Part shown: piece after piece, positions 63,595 through 64,000 of the stretch
Numbering within the stretch: the stretch's first letter is position 1
Layout of the letters: every line of letters starts with the position of its first letter
Assembly (NCBI RefSeq): GCF_018128285.1
Contig: NZ_CP072380.1
Location: forward strand, 186,001-250,000
Direction of reading: 5' to 3'
Source: Atopobium sp. oral taxon 416
GTDB taxonomy: Bacteria > Actinomycetota > Coriobacteriia > Coriobacteriales > Atopobiaceae
Length of the DNA stretch: 64,000 bases
The notes under the pieces: model-generated
What the model saw: the letters and a program-made list of their open reading frames with translations, nothing else
Told to the model about the DNA's origin: nothing
The model's database searches: none
Program-made: the position numbers and the translations under genes

Positions 63595-63969
63595 ATGGCT
63601 GTCACAAAAGATGAGATCATTGAGGCAATTAAAGAGATGCCGGCACTTGAGCTCTCTGAGCTCGTTCACGACCTTGAGGACACCTTTGGTGTCTCTGCTG
63701 CTGCTCCTGTAGCGGTCGCTGCTGCTCCTGCTGCAGCTGCTGCTCCTGAGGAGGAGAAGACCGAGTTTGACGTAGTTCTCGAGAGCTACGGCGACAGTAA
63801 GATCCCGGTCATCAAGGTTGTCCGTAAGCTTACCAACCTTGGTCTGAAGGACGCTAAGGACCTCGTTGAGGCTGCTCCTAAGGCAATCCTTGAGGGTGCC
63901 AAGAAGGAGGACGCTGAGGCCGCCAAGAAGGAGCTCGAGGACGCAGGTGCTTCTGTAACCCTGAAATAA
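63595..63969 (+). CDS. rplL: Ribosomal protein L7/L12
   Basis: L7/L12 of 124 residues with an N-terminal dimerisation domain, an Ala/Pro-rich hinge (about 34-52), and the C-terminal factor-binding domain ([36 protein letters not shown]). Follows rplJ after 81 bp without a terminator. Confidence 0.98.
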   Translation: MAVTKDEIIEAIKEMPALELSELVHDLEDTFGVSAAAPVAVAAAPAAAAAPEEEKTEFDVVLESYGDSKIPVIKVVRKLTNLGLKDAKDLVEAAPKAILEGAKKEDAEAAKKELEDAGASVTLK

Positions 63970-64000
63970 GCTTGCGTTTCCAAACACAGAGCGTTGAACA

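Noticed and set aside
1-64000. CRISPR array, prophage, rRNA or plasmid origin
   Set aside because: No regularly spaced direct repeats, no phage structural or integrase genes, no rRNA sequence and no replication genes were seen.

Overview
This window is bacterial chromosome, GC-rich, with short intergenic gaps, frequent GTG starts and strong Shine-Dalgarno sites. The gene content and protein style point to an anaerobic member of the Coriobacteriia, most likely family Atopobiaceae (Olsenella/Atopobium-like). The indicators are a FabK-type type II fatty acid operon with a fused AccD-AccA, glycyl-radical enzymes, DUF1292, DisA, and the tRNA-tuf-rpmG-tRNA(Trp)-secE-nusG-rplK-rplA-rplJ-rplL block. 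The taxonomic call is inference from gene content; no 16S gene is present.

Layout. (1) 0.2-13.8 kb: a lipid kinase, then a pectin/galacturonate locus. It contains a LacI-family regulator, uxaC-uxaB-uxaA, a cytoplasmic GH28 galacturonidase, a GPH-family sugar symporter, a two-domain pectin methylesterase/alpha-beta hydrolase fusion and an SGNH esterase. Six related LacI-type operator sequences flank its two promoters. Together these genes could import oligogalacturonides, remove methyl and acetyl groups, cut them to galacturonate and convert that to 2-keto-3-deoxygluconate. (2) 13.8-16 kb: a decayed MetE-like methyltransferase gene and a radical SAM protein. (3) 16.1-28 kb: birA and a complete fatty-acid initiation/elongation operon (fabT-like, fabH, acpP, fabK, fabD, fabG, fabF, accB, fabZ, accC, accD-accA fusion), ending in a DegV/FakB-like lipid-binding gene. 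(4) 28-34.4 kb: a glycyl-radical enzyme, its activase, a DeoR regulator and a fructose-6-phosphate-aldolase-type transaldolase. This resembles the E. coli ybiW-ybiY-fsaA cluster, here split by a dead IS30-family element whose terminal repeats can still be read.

(5) 34.5-42.6 kb is a decaying accessory zone. It holds an intact MATE exporter followed by a degraded tandem copy, a DUF3810-type membrane metalloprotease-like gene, an IS3-family remnant next to the last codons of an ABC exporter ATPase, an EamA permease, a DUF1858-like protein and a broken LOG-family gene. (6) 42.7-45.7 kb: a polar amino-acid ABC transporter operon ending in an unusual membrane-anchored GIY-YIG protein. (7) 45.8-58 kb: housekeeping genes including DUF1292, a HAD phosphatase, TatA with an added zinc ribbon, greA, lysS fused to an HD domain, clpC, disA, ispD, ispF, cysS and a NYN-domain ribonuclease. 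(8) 58-64 kb: five tRNAs, tuf, rpmG, secE, nusG and the L11/L1 and L10/L7-L12 operons with an L10 leader.

The most interesting items are domain fusions (LysRS-HD, TatA-zinc ribbon, CE8-alpha/beta hydrolase, AccD-AccA), the predicted LacI regulon, and the transposon-split glycyl-radical/aldolase pathway. No CRISPR array, phage, plasmid origin or rRNA gene was seen.
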